Shown in pieces: positions 33,389 to 42,264 of a stretch of DNA of 64,000 bases; within the stretch, counting starts at the first letter, position 1; the number at the start of each line of letters is the position of its first letter. Below the pieces are notes generated by a model. The model saw nothing but the letters and a program-made list of their open reading frames with translations. It was not told the origin of the DNA and did no database searches. The DNA comes from Venturia oleaginea (lineage: Eukaryota; Ascomycota; Dothideomycetes; Venturiales; Venturiaceae): positions 1,302,001 through 1,366,000 of the forward strand of contig JABMLP010000006.1 in assembly GCA_013176395.1 (NCBI GenBank), written 5' to 3'. Made by a program: the position numbers and the translations under genes.

Positions 33389-35506
33389 ATGGCGCCACGA
33401 ACTCGTGCCAAAAATACAGCATCAGAACAAACCTACATATCGAAGCCAGCACTGAAACAACAACGATTACCAGCTCGCCGCAGGACGGTGACACCAAAAT
33501 CAAAGAGACCACCGCTCGAGAAGAAGCAGTCTACGCTGACCCAAATTGCTGATTTTGGGAGGCTGCCCATCCGGGACGAGTTCGACGATATCAGCGATGA
33601 GGATGAAATCGAAGAGCGCCAACTGCCCAAGAAGAGAAGGAGGTCTTCAAAGACAAAGAGCGAATCGCGGAGAGATAGAACTTTGACACAAATGGAGTTT
33701 GTGAAGACACCAAAAAGGACAATACCGGTCGAAGACTCCGAGGACGAGGGGACATTGTCTGAAGAGGAAGAGCTTATGAATGAGGAACTTCACCTCACTC
33801 CACGTTCAGAGACCAAGAGTCTTAATCTTCAAAGGTCGCCCAGGAAGATACTGGAAATTGCAGACAGCACCGAATCTCTGGAAACGATTGCGTCGTTATC
33901 GGCGAAACAAAAGACTGTAGATGAAGAGGAGTCAAGAGAGGAGATCACTACTACAGTTACAAGAGGCGGTGCTAGCATTGAGCCTACTGGACCTGCAATG
34001 CCTCCTCCCGTAATTCCTCAAACACCCAAGAGAGTGCGCCTACTTGCAATACCTTCTTCACAAACACCACCCACAACGCCTCTCTCTACCCAACAAAGTC
34101 TCAGATGTCCTGGCAGTGGCAAAGATCGCTCGCCTTTGCAAGAGAGGTCAACGAATATACCAATAGTGAATGATGTGATAGAAGAAGGGTTAGAATCGAT
34201 CACAGAAGTGGCGAACCCAAAAAGTCCTTTCGTTTCAGAATTTGAACCTGCAGTACGAGAGACGCAACCGATAGATTCACCTACGAAGAGAAGAGCAAGA
34301 GAATTCAGAGCTCAAATGGACGCGCTGAGAAATGGTGGCGTGTTACATCAGCCCAGACGGAACAGGAGATCATTTGAGCGTGGCCAAATAATTCGATCAA
34401 GCACCAATGTGTCGTTGATGTCTGAGGCGAGCGAGAATGAGACCAGAGTTACTCGACCAAAAACTGGCGAGACTCAATTTTCTATCGGAGTTGAAACCCA
34501 GGCGCTTCTTGGGGACATCGACCTAAGTGGTGAGGTGGTCCAGGAACCTGGAGATGAGAAAGAAGTGGAGATCGATGCTGTAGGAGACAAGGGTGAACCA
34601 GAAGTTGAAGCAAATGCTGAAATTGAACGTCACGATATTGGTGACCACGAAGAAGACGAAAATACTATTTTTGAGATAGGAGAACCGCAGGAGCCGCTTG
34701 GAAATGAATTCGATGAAATACCAGACCGGACAAATGAGCCGGAAGGTGATGCACTGCTGCCACAAGATATTCTACCACACGAATCTTCACCCGAGCTCCC
34801 TTACGACAACTACGAGGAGGAAGAACGCGTCCCATCGTCCCAAAATGAGACACCAAAAGGCACCCGACGAACAGACTACGATGCTGCAGCCCAAAGCCGG
34901 CACGTCACCTTCTCCGACCAACTCGACACCCTAACCCTCCCCATCCCACGAAGTCTAACATCCACAGCTGCCCCGGAAGAAGAAATGGATACACAAGAAA
35001 GCGTCGACGCAGCTTCAGCACAACTCATCTACGAATCTCAAACCTACGCCGCCCTTGCAGCATCAAGCCCCATCGAAGTTGAACCAATGCCCATCCCAAC
35101 CTCCAGTCCAGTCCCTGCGCGCCACTCAAGCCAACCCCGTTTCCGTACGCCTAGGGTACCGCGGAAGAATACTCAAGTCCAATTTACCAAAGAAGATGAG
35201 CCTTCCACTGGTCAAACAGAGTCAATCTCAACAAAATCAGGCACATATCCCAAATCGGCATCGAAGGGAGGGAGGAGAAGATCACAAATTCGCTCTTCGC
35301 AAGGGCCTCCTTCGTCCCCTATTTCGCAACGGCAACAGCAACCTAGATCGGAACCGACGACACCTGGGATAGCTAGGTTTTTGAGAGGATCGGTTACGGC
35401 TAGTCAGTTGATACCGGATAGTCTGAGAAGTGATCTGGATGATGCGATTGGGCTGCCGCCGAGGTGGACGCAAAATGACGAGGAGGAGGATGACGATGAA
35501 TTATAA
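33389..35506 (+). CDS. Large disordered, probably nuclear protein
   Basis: A single-exon protein of 705 residues with no recognised domain. The N-terminus is basic (MAPRTRAKN, RRRTVTPKSKRPP, PKKRRRSSKTKS), with classic bipartite nuclear-signal character. Two similar short motifs recur: STLTQIADFGR (about residue 48) and RTLTQMEFVKTPKR (about 97). The middle is acidic and Ser/Pro/Thr-rich with many S/T-P sites (TPKR, SPTK), as in cell-cycle-phosphorylated chromatin proteins. The C-terminus, ARFLRGSVTASQLIPDSL then PPRWTQNDEEEDDDEL, looks like a conserved end motif. The start in AGAATGGC context follows a stop-containing leader. Function unknown; a chromatin or replication role is only a guess. 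Confidence 0.75.
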   Translation: MAPRTRAKNTASEQTYISKPALKQQRLPARRRTVTPKSKRPPLEKKQSTLTQIADFGRLPIRDEFDDISDEDEIEERQLPKKRRRSSKTKSESRRDRTLTQMEFVKTPKRTIPVEDSEDEGTLSEEEELMNEELHLTPRSETKSLNLQRSPRKILEIADSTESLETIASLSAKQKTVDEEESREEITTTVTRGGASIEPTGPAMPPPVIPQTPKRVRLLAIPSSQTPPTTPLSTQQSLRCPGSGKDRSPLQERSTNIPIVNDVIEEGLESITEVANPKSPFVSEFEPAVRETQPIDSPTKRRAREFRAQMDALRNGGVLHQPRRNRRSFERGQIIRSSTNVSLMSEASENETRVTRPKTGETQFSIGVETQALLGDIDLSGEVVQEPGDEKEVEIDAVGDKGEPEVEANAEIERHDIGDHEEDENTIFEIGEPQEPLGNEFDEIPDRTNEPEGDALLPQDILPHESSPELPYDNYEEEERVPSSQNETPKGTRRTDYDAAAQSRHVTFSDQLDTLTLPIPRSLTSTAAPEEEMDTQESVDAASAQLIYESQTYAALAASSPIEVEPMPIPTSSPVPARHSSQPRFRTPRVPRKNTQVQFTKEDEPSTGQTESISTKSGTYPKSASKGGRRRSQIRSSQGPPSSPISQRQQQPRSEPTTPGIARFLRGSVTASQLIPDSLRSDLDDAIGLPPRWTQNDEEEDDDEL

Positions 35507-35913
35507 ACGCCATAGATCAGAGATGGGAGGATAGATTGTCTCTTTTGGGCTTGTAAAATGTTGGATACTTAGTCTGAAATAAAGATGTGAATCCCTGTCA
35601 CGGTGATTTGTGACATAAGATTAACACTTCCTCGGGAGCGAGAAGGAGGTATGTAGGAGAATACAGTGCATATGATGCTGTGATTGTATTCTTTTCAATC
35701 AAGGCAATGTAGATGTACGGACGGTATGGAAGGAACACAATACAGGAACTCTTCATTCGAATATCAGATTGAAACTCGAACGACGATCTTTGTGCGTGTA
35801 TCCTTCTGATGATTGAATGAAGAGTTCTTGTATTGTATCTATTCCATATCGTCTGTTACTCCAAGGGCCAGCCACACCTACAGGTGCGTTCATCATTATA
35901 AGTTACATACAAT
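35507..35913. other. Spacer between convergent genes with a long inverted repeat
   Basis: The spacer separates the nuclear-protein gene (plus) from COQ5 (minus). It carries the imperfect inverted repeat 35723-35759 / 35815-35851, listed separately. Confidence 0.6.
35723..35851. repeat. Imperfect hairpin, about 37-bp arms
   Basis: Arms GGTATGGAAGGAACACAATA... (35723-35759) and its near complement ending ...TATTCCATATCG (35815-35851) pair with few mismatches. The inner 22 bp (ACAATACA.GAACTCTTCATTC) differ at one position. The loop is about 55 nt. Confidence 0.75.
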
Positions 35914-36934
35914 TTACAGAGGCTTGACACCTTTGTGAATAGCTGCGATGCCTCCACTCAGATCTTCCCATCCACCATTCTCCTCTCCCTCGCCTTTGGC
36001 TGGGATGAGGAATCCCGCTTCTGCAATCATACGAGAGAAATCCTCTTGTTTTGGAAACTTTTCTATGCTTTCAACGAGGTACTGATAGCTGTCCCGATCA
36101 CCCGCAACAACTTGTCCTATCAATGGTATAGCGCCAAAACTCCACCGCTTGTAAACCTGATTGAACACCGGATTCGTGACGGTAGAGAATTCGAGACAGG
36201 CGAAGACACCTCCTGGTTTTAGGGCGCGGTACGCTTCTCGTAACGCTTGTGGTATATTTGTGAAATTCCTGATTCCAAATGAGACTGTGTATAAATCGAT
36301 GCTGCCGTCCTTGATTTGGGCGGGTAATTGTTCTGCATTTGCTTCCAGGAAGTCAATACGTCCGTCCTTGTAATATTTTGATTCTTTGGCTCTCCGTAAA
36401 CCCTCCGCTAGCATGTCGGGGTTAATGTCTGAGATTGTGACGTGGGAGGTGTGGTCGTTGTGAACGTTCGTGGAATGGTCAAGCAAGCGGAATGCTATGT
36501 CGCCCGTTCCGCCTGCGATGTCGAGGATTCGGAGAGGCTCGGCATGGCCAACGAGGGGGTTGATTCCTGGGTTTAGAGAGCGGACAAAATGGTCTTTCCA
36601 GAGGCGGTGAATTCCCAGGGACATTAGGTCGTTCATGGTGTCGTAGGAGCTGGCGACGGAGGAGAATACGGAGGCGACTAGGGGATCTGTTAGTATTTCA
36701 CCGTGATTTGACATGTTTAAAGTGCAACTGATTACCCCGCGCCTGCTTCAGACTCTCAGCGACCGTCTCGAAGCCGAAATGGGTCGTCTTTTCCTGTGAA
36801 GGCAGCGGTGTCTTCAGGTCTTGTGCATGTCGAACTGAGCATGAGAAACATCGATATGGCTCTCGTCGCATATTTCTTGTGATTTGTGATAGTCTGTTGG
36901 CCCGGCGGGCTATCCTGGGTATTGAATTGTTCAT
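35914..36934 (-). CDS. coq5: Ubiquinone biosynthesis C-methyltransferase COQ5
   Basis: A SAM-dependent methyltransferase of the mitochondrial CoQ complex (UbiE/COQ5 family) that adds the ring C-methyl group. Exons: 36736-36934 and 35914-36686; 323 residues. The 49-nt intron restores KQAR-DPLVASVFSSVASSYD. Family signatures are YDTMNDLMSLGIHRLWKDHF (UbiE signature 1), the SAM motif RILDIAGGTGDIAFRLL, and RALKPGGVFACLEFS (signature 2). The N-terminus (MNNSIPRIARRANRLSQITR) is Arg-rich and free of acids, as for a mitochondrial presequence. The start codon is only 68 bp from that of the divergent ALKBH1-like gene. Confidence 0.95.
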
Positions 36935-37002
36935 TGTGATTGTGATGTGTAGAGTTGGTGGCAAGGCTGGAGTTGAAGGTAGAATAGCTTCGACTTGTTT
37001 CC

Positions 37003-38149
37003 ATGACGAACTCATCCAAAAACAACAAACACCAAGAAATGCCACATCGAGACCTGGATCCTCACGCGAGACCGCCGGAGAAGATCAAGGAACTGTATAA
37101 ACGATATCAGAAGCTCAAAGGAGACGCGTTGCTCAAGGATGTGGAACTGCTCGACCTTCAGCGCGATCACGCCTCTCTTGTGAGAGTCGGAGAAGTATCT
37201 GTCGACGAGCAAGAGAGGACGTTCAAAGCCTTTTCTTGTCGAGTACAAGCAGTTCCCAAGGCGCCTAGTCATCCTCTACCGATATATGCCCATGAAGCAA
37301 TGCCAGGTAATATATTTCTAGCTATTACACATCACTCTTTTTTTCCACCTCCTGTATGTCCAATTGTTTCCGTCTAATATCTAGGTAGGACTACGTATAG
37401 TCCCTGGACTACTTTCGCCTGAGATCCAACAGGAGCTCATATCTCGTCTCGTCCATCGAGATGTGTCAGATCCAGCTCACCAAAGTAATGTCCATCTGCA
37501 TTACAATATGGAGTATCCCCACAACAAGGCCTCTTTCTTCTCCATCAAGTCACCGGAAAGCTTTTTTATTCATCCAAAAGATGCTTCAGTCCATAAACAG
37601 CTCGATGTGTCTCAGCTTTTGAACAAAAAGTTGCGCTGGATCACACTCGGGGGACAGTATGACTGGACGAACAAAGTTTACCCAGATGATACTCCACCGG
37701 CATTTCCGTCGGATATCTCTCAACTTCTACGTGGATTATTTCCGGAAATGGTGCCTGAAGCTGCCATCGTCAATTTCTATTCACCAGGCGATACACTTAG
37801 TCTTCACAGAGACGTAGCTGAAGACTGTAACCGTGGTCTCATCAGCATCAGTGTCGGCTGCGATGGTATCTTCATCCTCGGACTCGATGACGAGAAGAAG
37901 CCAGAAGTGTCTGGATCAAATTCGGCGAAGTCGTCAAAGATTCTTGCCATCAAACTAAGCTCGGGAGATGCCGTCTACATGGACGGGAGATCGAGATTTG
38001 CGTGGCACGGTGTCCCTCAAATTGTTCCTGGCACCTGTCCGGACTGGCTCAAAGATTGGCCGGCCATGGATGGAGAGTACGGACATTGGAAGGGATGGAT
38101 GGCCAACAAGAGAATCAACCTTAACGTCAGACAAATGTGGGATGGGTGA
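37003..38149 (+). CDS. AlkB-like 2-oxoglutarate/Fe(II) dioxygenase (ALKBH1 type)
   Basis: A nucleic-acid demethylase family protein. Exons 37003-37306 and 37389-38149; 354 residues, or 342 if the ATG at 37039 (MPHRDLDP) is used. The 82-nt intron ends at TAG 37388, giving HEAMP-GLRIVPGLLSPEIQ. Fe(II) ligands are visible in SLHRDVAED (His and Asp) and AWHGVPQ (His). The 2-oxoglutarate arginine lies in KRINLNVRQMW near the C-terminus. The block LRWITLGGQYDWTNKVYP is characteristic of the ALKBH1 branch, whose members act on tRNA and DNA; the actual substrate here is inference. Confidence 0.92.
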
Positions 38150-39389
38150 ATGTCCACACTGGCGTTTTGAAATCCAACGACTGCTATTGATTCCTCACAG
38201 CTACCTCATCACAGGATTTGAACAGTCATGATCAAGAGGCGAAGCAACTTCGCCGGAGTTCACATCAGAGGGAGCCAAAGCTCGTTATAATCCTCAGAAC
38301 CGACCTCAGAGATCTAACATAGTAGCATTATGAAGCCATTTCCCCTCGGGGTAAGTTTAAATCAGTATTATGATCTGCGGCCTTGGATCGATCTCGATGA
38401 ATTTCTGGCGACGGTAAGAAATGAACCCGCGAAGAACATCATCGATGTCGGTCTTGAGTTAGCAGAGTTTAAATCCAAGAAAATGTTGGGATGCATGAGG
38501 CTGAGGAGACACAGAACTGATCGAGCCACCGTGTTAGTTCGACTCAAGCGCTCTATTCTTGCCTTCAGATAAGTTGAAGATAGTCCGCTATCTGTTGCCC
38601 GCAAAATCTGTATTCATTGACTTCAGTCACTCTCAACTTAAACTGAAACTCAATTTCGATCAAAACCCACAGAATGGTAAAGAATTACACAAATACTTGG
38701 TACGCTGCTACCATCAACCCAGTTCATCCATCATAGTCACCGCAGAACCAGAGTTGAATGCCGTTACCTAATTCATCCACCGCTGTCTAACAGCTGAACC
38801 AACTTGAAGGCCTGCGCACATAAAAGAATTCGTCGCTATGGTTCTGCGCACTTTCACTACAAAATCATCCAAACTTCCCTAACAATCTTGCGACCACAAC
38901 TACCGTTCAGTTGAGATCACTCTACAGATCAAAGTACGAACCCAAGCTGCTATAATGACGTGTTCTTTACTAACCTCCTTTAGCAACGGCTCTACATCGT
39001 ATACACACGGCGCTCTCGCTGCCCTCCTCAAGGATCAGGTATCCTTCGAAACCCGATTCATCAGGATTCCTACTGCCCTGAAAGGCAGTAATATCGACTA
39101 TCCAGATTCCACAGTGTCGCTACCCTCAAGCGCTCTACATCAACGCTTTATCTGTAAAAAAATTCAGCAAGAACATCGGTATGCCACCACCAAATCCAAC
39201 CCCTTTTTGTAACAAAATGTGATGGTGGCTATGTCCATTCGCAAAGCCTTCCTTATGGTGTTTAGCTCGGGGCCGAGAATCCCAAGTCGCCCACCATAAT
39301 ATCTATCCTGTAGCCATTCGGTCGTTCTTGCTGGCTTCCAGATTTTGGAAAGTGTACCTTCCTCTGCTGTTGACAACATCGCACAAGAG
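38150..39389. other. Intergenic with unclassified open readings
   Basis: Two modest plus-strand readings occur (38330-38572 and 38559-38771) and one at 38955-39212. None has a recognised domain and I could not join them by a normal intron. They could be a decayed gene; not annotated further. Confidence 0.35.
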
Positions 39390-40868
39390 ATGGGCACGCA
39401 AACTCACGACTGTTACAACCCACATAGAACGCATCGCCAAACCACATTGAAGAAACTTCTTCGCATATTTACACCAAAAGCATATTATTCCTCTCCAGGA
39501 GAATACGTACCACGACGACAGTCATCATCCCTGATCGGAGATATGCCGCCAAGGTCGCTCGTATCAGGCACCGCCTCTGCAGCCAAGTAAGTCTCTTCTA
39601 AGAACCGATCTACCCTTCACGAAATATCCAGAGAAGTAGACCTAATCATATCCAGTGTCGGCCCCCCTCCATCTCAAGACGGAAAATGCATTACCAACAT
39701 ACCCACTGAACTCATGCAACAAATCGCCAGCCATCTCGACATCGAGTCTCTCGTCTGCTTTTCTCTAACCTCGAAAAAAAAATTACATACTATCGGAGAC
39801 GCAAGTTGGACCAGCGGATACATTACTCGCCGTGGCGCGGGCAACCACCGCGCCAACTTCCTCTGCTCCCTAGCTCGAGATCTAGAATCCTGGACGTACT
39901 GCACCGAATGCCGAGTCCTTCACGCGAAACTGCCTCGACCGCGCGATCTTCAAGTTGAGACAGTGGAAAATGCGAGGAAATGCTTCGGTGGCAGGGGGAC
40001 TATTGACTACCATCCCAAGACAGAGTTCGGGACGGGATATTTACTCACCTTTGAGCATGTGAAAGCAGCCCTGGATCATGTTGAAGAACCAAATATACAG
40101 GAAGAAGAGATTGAGATGATGGCTGCCAATTACAGCATCACTAAACCCCGATTGTCCTATCCGGGTCTCACGCATACCCGCCTCACTTTCTCAGCAAAGA
40201 CAAAGAACTTGAACTCCATCCTCAATCTCACGCATACCCTCACTTTCTCAGCAAGGATAAAGAACTCGAACCTCATTCTCAAACAAGTTCATCATTTCTC
40301 TCTTTCAACCCACACGGGAAGTCGCGGTATCTGGCCGATCGATATCCTCGCCTTCCCATTGAGGATTTGCGCACACCATACCACCGACACGGCTGTTGAG
40401 GAAGAGGAAGCACAGTACACTGGTTACCGGGGTTATCACAATGGAGTCTATGGTTTTGGGCACGATTCACCCCTGCTAACTCAGGCCGTTGCCAATGCCT
40501 TTCCAAAACAAAAGCGATCGGCCACCTCCTGGTTGTCCCGGCTCTCCCAGCGCTTCCGGCCTAAATTTGGAGAACCAGCGATCAAAGAGAAGAAGCAAAT
40601 GAGTGCTGCGAAGGAGGTCGAGAAGGAGAGGACACCCTCGGAGGAAACTGGAGAAGAAATATGTTCGTGTTGGAGCTGTTCTACCCAATTTAAGGTTGCG
40701 TATAACCACCAAACCGGGAAAGACGTCGAAGTGACGGTATGGCAGTACTTGGGGGGAGATGAGGATAGTGCGGAGGTGCGTTGGGCGGCGTTGGTCAGGC
40801 CGAGTTACTCAGGGAGTTTGGGTGGTGAGGGGACGATTATGGAAAGAAGGGGGGCGATTAGTGAATGA
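39390..40868 (+). CDS. F-box protein with internal tandem repeat
   Basis: Exons 39390-39586 and 39656-40868; about 469 residues. The 69-nt intron (GTAAGT..CAG) restores ASAA-N-VGPPPSQDGK. The F-box lies just after the junction: NIPTELMQQIASHLDIESLV followed by CFSLTSKK, with RDLESWTYCTECRVLHAKL behind it as in many fungal F-box proteins. A 17-18 residue unit of the form LTHT-LTFSA-KN-NS is duplicated around 40163-40272 (LTHTRLTFSAKTKNLNS and LTHTLTFSARIKNSN), also visible in the DNA. A CSCWSCSTQFKV motif near the end carries paired cysteines. An in-frame ATG at 39345 would add 15 residues. Likely an SCF adaptor by family; target unknown. Confidence 0.72.
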
Positions 40869-41206
40869 CGTGGAAATGTGGGGGGAAAGGTTCAGTGGTG
40901 AGTTGAGGGGGAAGGGTAACTACGTGTTCCATTGTGGAGGGCGAGGGAAGGTGGACGGATGTATTCGTTCTTGTATTTTTCGGAGTATCTTGAATATACA
41001 CTCGTTTTATGACGAGGTCAATGATAAAGTGTTGGGTAGAGACGGTCGCTACTAGCTGAAAATTAAACTTATTACCCTCATATCTATCTTACAATACATA
41101 CTATCCAATCGCGAATTACTAAACGTATACTCATACACCATAATACTTTTTGACTATTCCGCGTTAAACCTCGGCTATCTATCAGCTAATCTTATAGTCC
41201 AATTCT
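40869..41206. other. 3' flank of the F-box gene
   Basis: 338 bp that turn AT-rich towards the repeat island. No gene or repeat seen. Confidence 0.4.
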
Positions 41207-41211
41207 GTACC

Positions 41212-41466
41212 TGTCACGGGGCGGGTTCGGGTATCAGGAGGAAGGAGCAGCAGCAGGAACAGGTATCATTCAACAGGCTATATACGGGCTGGCAGGCAAA
41301 CCAACAGGCAGGTTTGACGATAGGACGTAGCTCAGAGAGATACGAGTTGGTTGAAGCCACGTAGGCTTTAAAACCTTTCCTCGGCAGAACTCCGGTTCTG
41401 CCTTGATCACGTGCCGTGGGGCCACCCCAACGGCGGGAAGGACTTGTCCGCGGTCGTACCGTGACA
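41212..41466. repeat. Solo LTR (255 bp) with 5-bp target duplication
   Basis: The element begins TGTCACGG and ends CCGTGACA. It is flanked by an exact duplication GTACC at 41207-41211 and 41467-41471. TG..CA ends with an 8-bp inverted repeat and a 5-bp duplication are those of Ty3/gypsy LTRs. No internal region is present, so it is a solo LTR or a small derivative. It is unrelated in sequence to the LTRs of the full element at 42069. Confidence 0.8.
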
Positions 41467-41767
41467 GTACCTCGATTTCTCTCTCCGTATTTCTCATGCT
41501 TTAGAGGTTTTATATAGTCGCAATATTCCTTGCTTGCATCTTCTCTCATAGCCTTTCTATCAATTGCATAAAGATTTGTTAGGATACGGCTATACCTTGT
41601 AAGAAAACGGAAACTCGGTTAATGTAAACTGTATAATCCCGGCCCCGGCGTAGTATTACGGTATATAAGGTCCAAGGCGGAGATTCCAGGGGAGTAAGTA
41701 AGTATATAACCTACGAATAGGAGTAATAGAACGGAAGGAGTAAGAGCAAACTAAACATAAGGCTAGT

Positions 41768-41940
41768 TGTGACGGCACGGCATATCCATACGAAGGCACA
41801 AGGCACTTCAGAACATGTCACCGAATTACACTTAGGATCTAAGGTAGAGAGGTAAGAGTTTCGTAAGGAAACTCCGACTAAGTGGGGAAAGTGCACGAGC
41901 CACGGCACGTGATTTTATGGTCACGTGCCGTGCAGTCACA
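41768..41940. repeat. 173-bp TG..CA element, copy 1
   Basis: Starts TGTGACGGCACGGCA and ends TGCCGTGCAGTCACA, a terminal inverted repeat of about 15 bp with one mismatch. It is flanked by CTAGT at 41763-41767 and 41941-41945, an exact 5-bp duplication. A second copy in opposite orientation lies at 48196-48366. It is either a solo LTR with long inverted ends or a MITE. Confidence 0.82.
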
Positions 41941-42068
41941 CTAGTCTTGGATTCGGATGGGGGTTTTTTTTTCATTTTATTAGAGGAGAGACTTTGGGTT
42001 TTGGTAGGGAAAGGAAATACCGTTTCCGTTTAACGTCGATGGGATATCGTTTTTAATTCCGTGTTCTA

Positions 42069-42244
42069 TATTACGGGACGGTAGCTGGAAAGACGCAGCA
42101 TACTCGTAGCCAAAGATTGTTTAGATTCAGTTAAGGAGTGAAGGTATCTACAAACAGAGAACCTCAATGAGGTTCTTTCTCTATACTAGGCTCAATCAGG
42201 CTTAGGCTCTTAGCCTATACCAACCATGGGCCATGCCCATAACA
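42069..42244 (-). repeat. 3' LTR of the Ty3/gypsy element
   Basis: 176 bp. It is the counterpart of 47471-47646 with a single difference visible. Its outer edge abuts TTCTA (42064-42068). It contains CATGGGCCATGCCC near the inner edge and the putative transcript-start sequence AACTGAATCTA (complement of 42122-42132). Confidence 0.92.
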
Positions 42245-42264
42245 TTACCCCCCTCCTTACCGGG
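42245..42264 (-). promoter_or_regulatory. Polypurine tract (plus-strand primer)
   Basis: On the coding strand GGTAAGGAGGGGGGTAA lies directly against the 3' LTR start TGTTATGG, the normal place and composition of a retrotransposon polypurine tract. Confidence 0.8.

Noticed and set aside
42062..42068. LTR edge at TGTTC (giving TG..CA ends and a 183-bp LTR)
   Set aside because: The other LTR differs there. Setting the edge at TATTACGGG gives equal 176-bp LTRs, an exact TTCTA duplication and an adjacent primer site.
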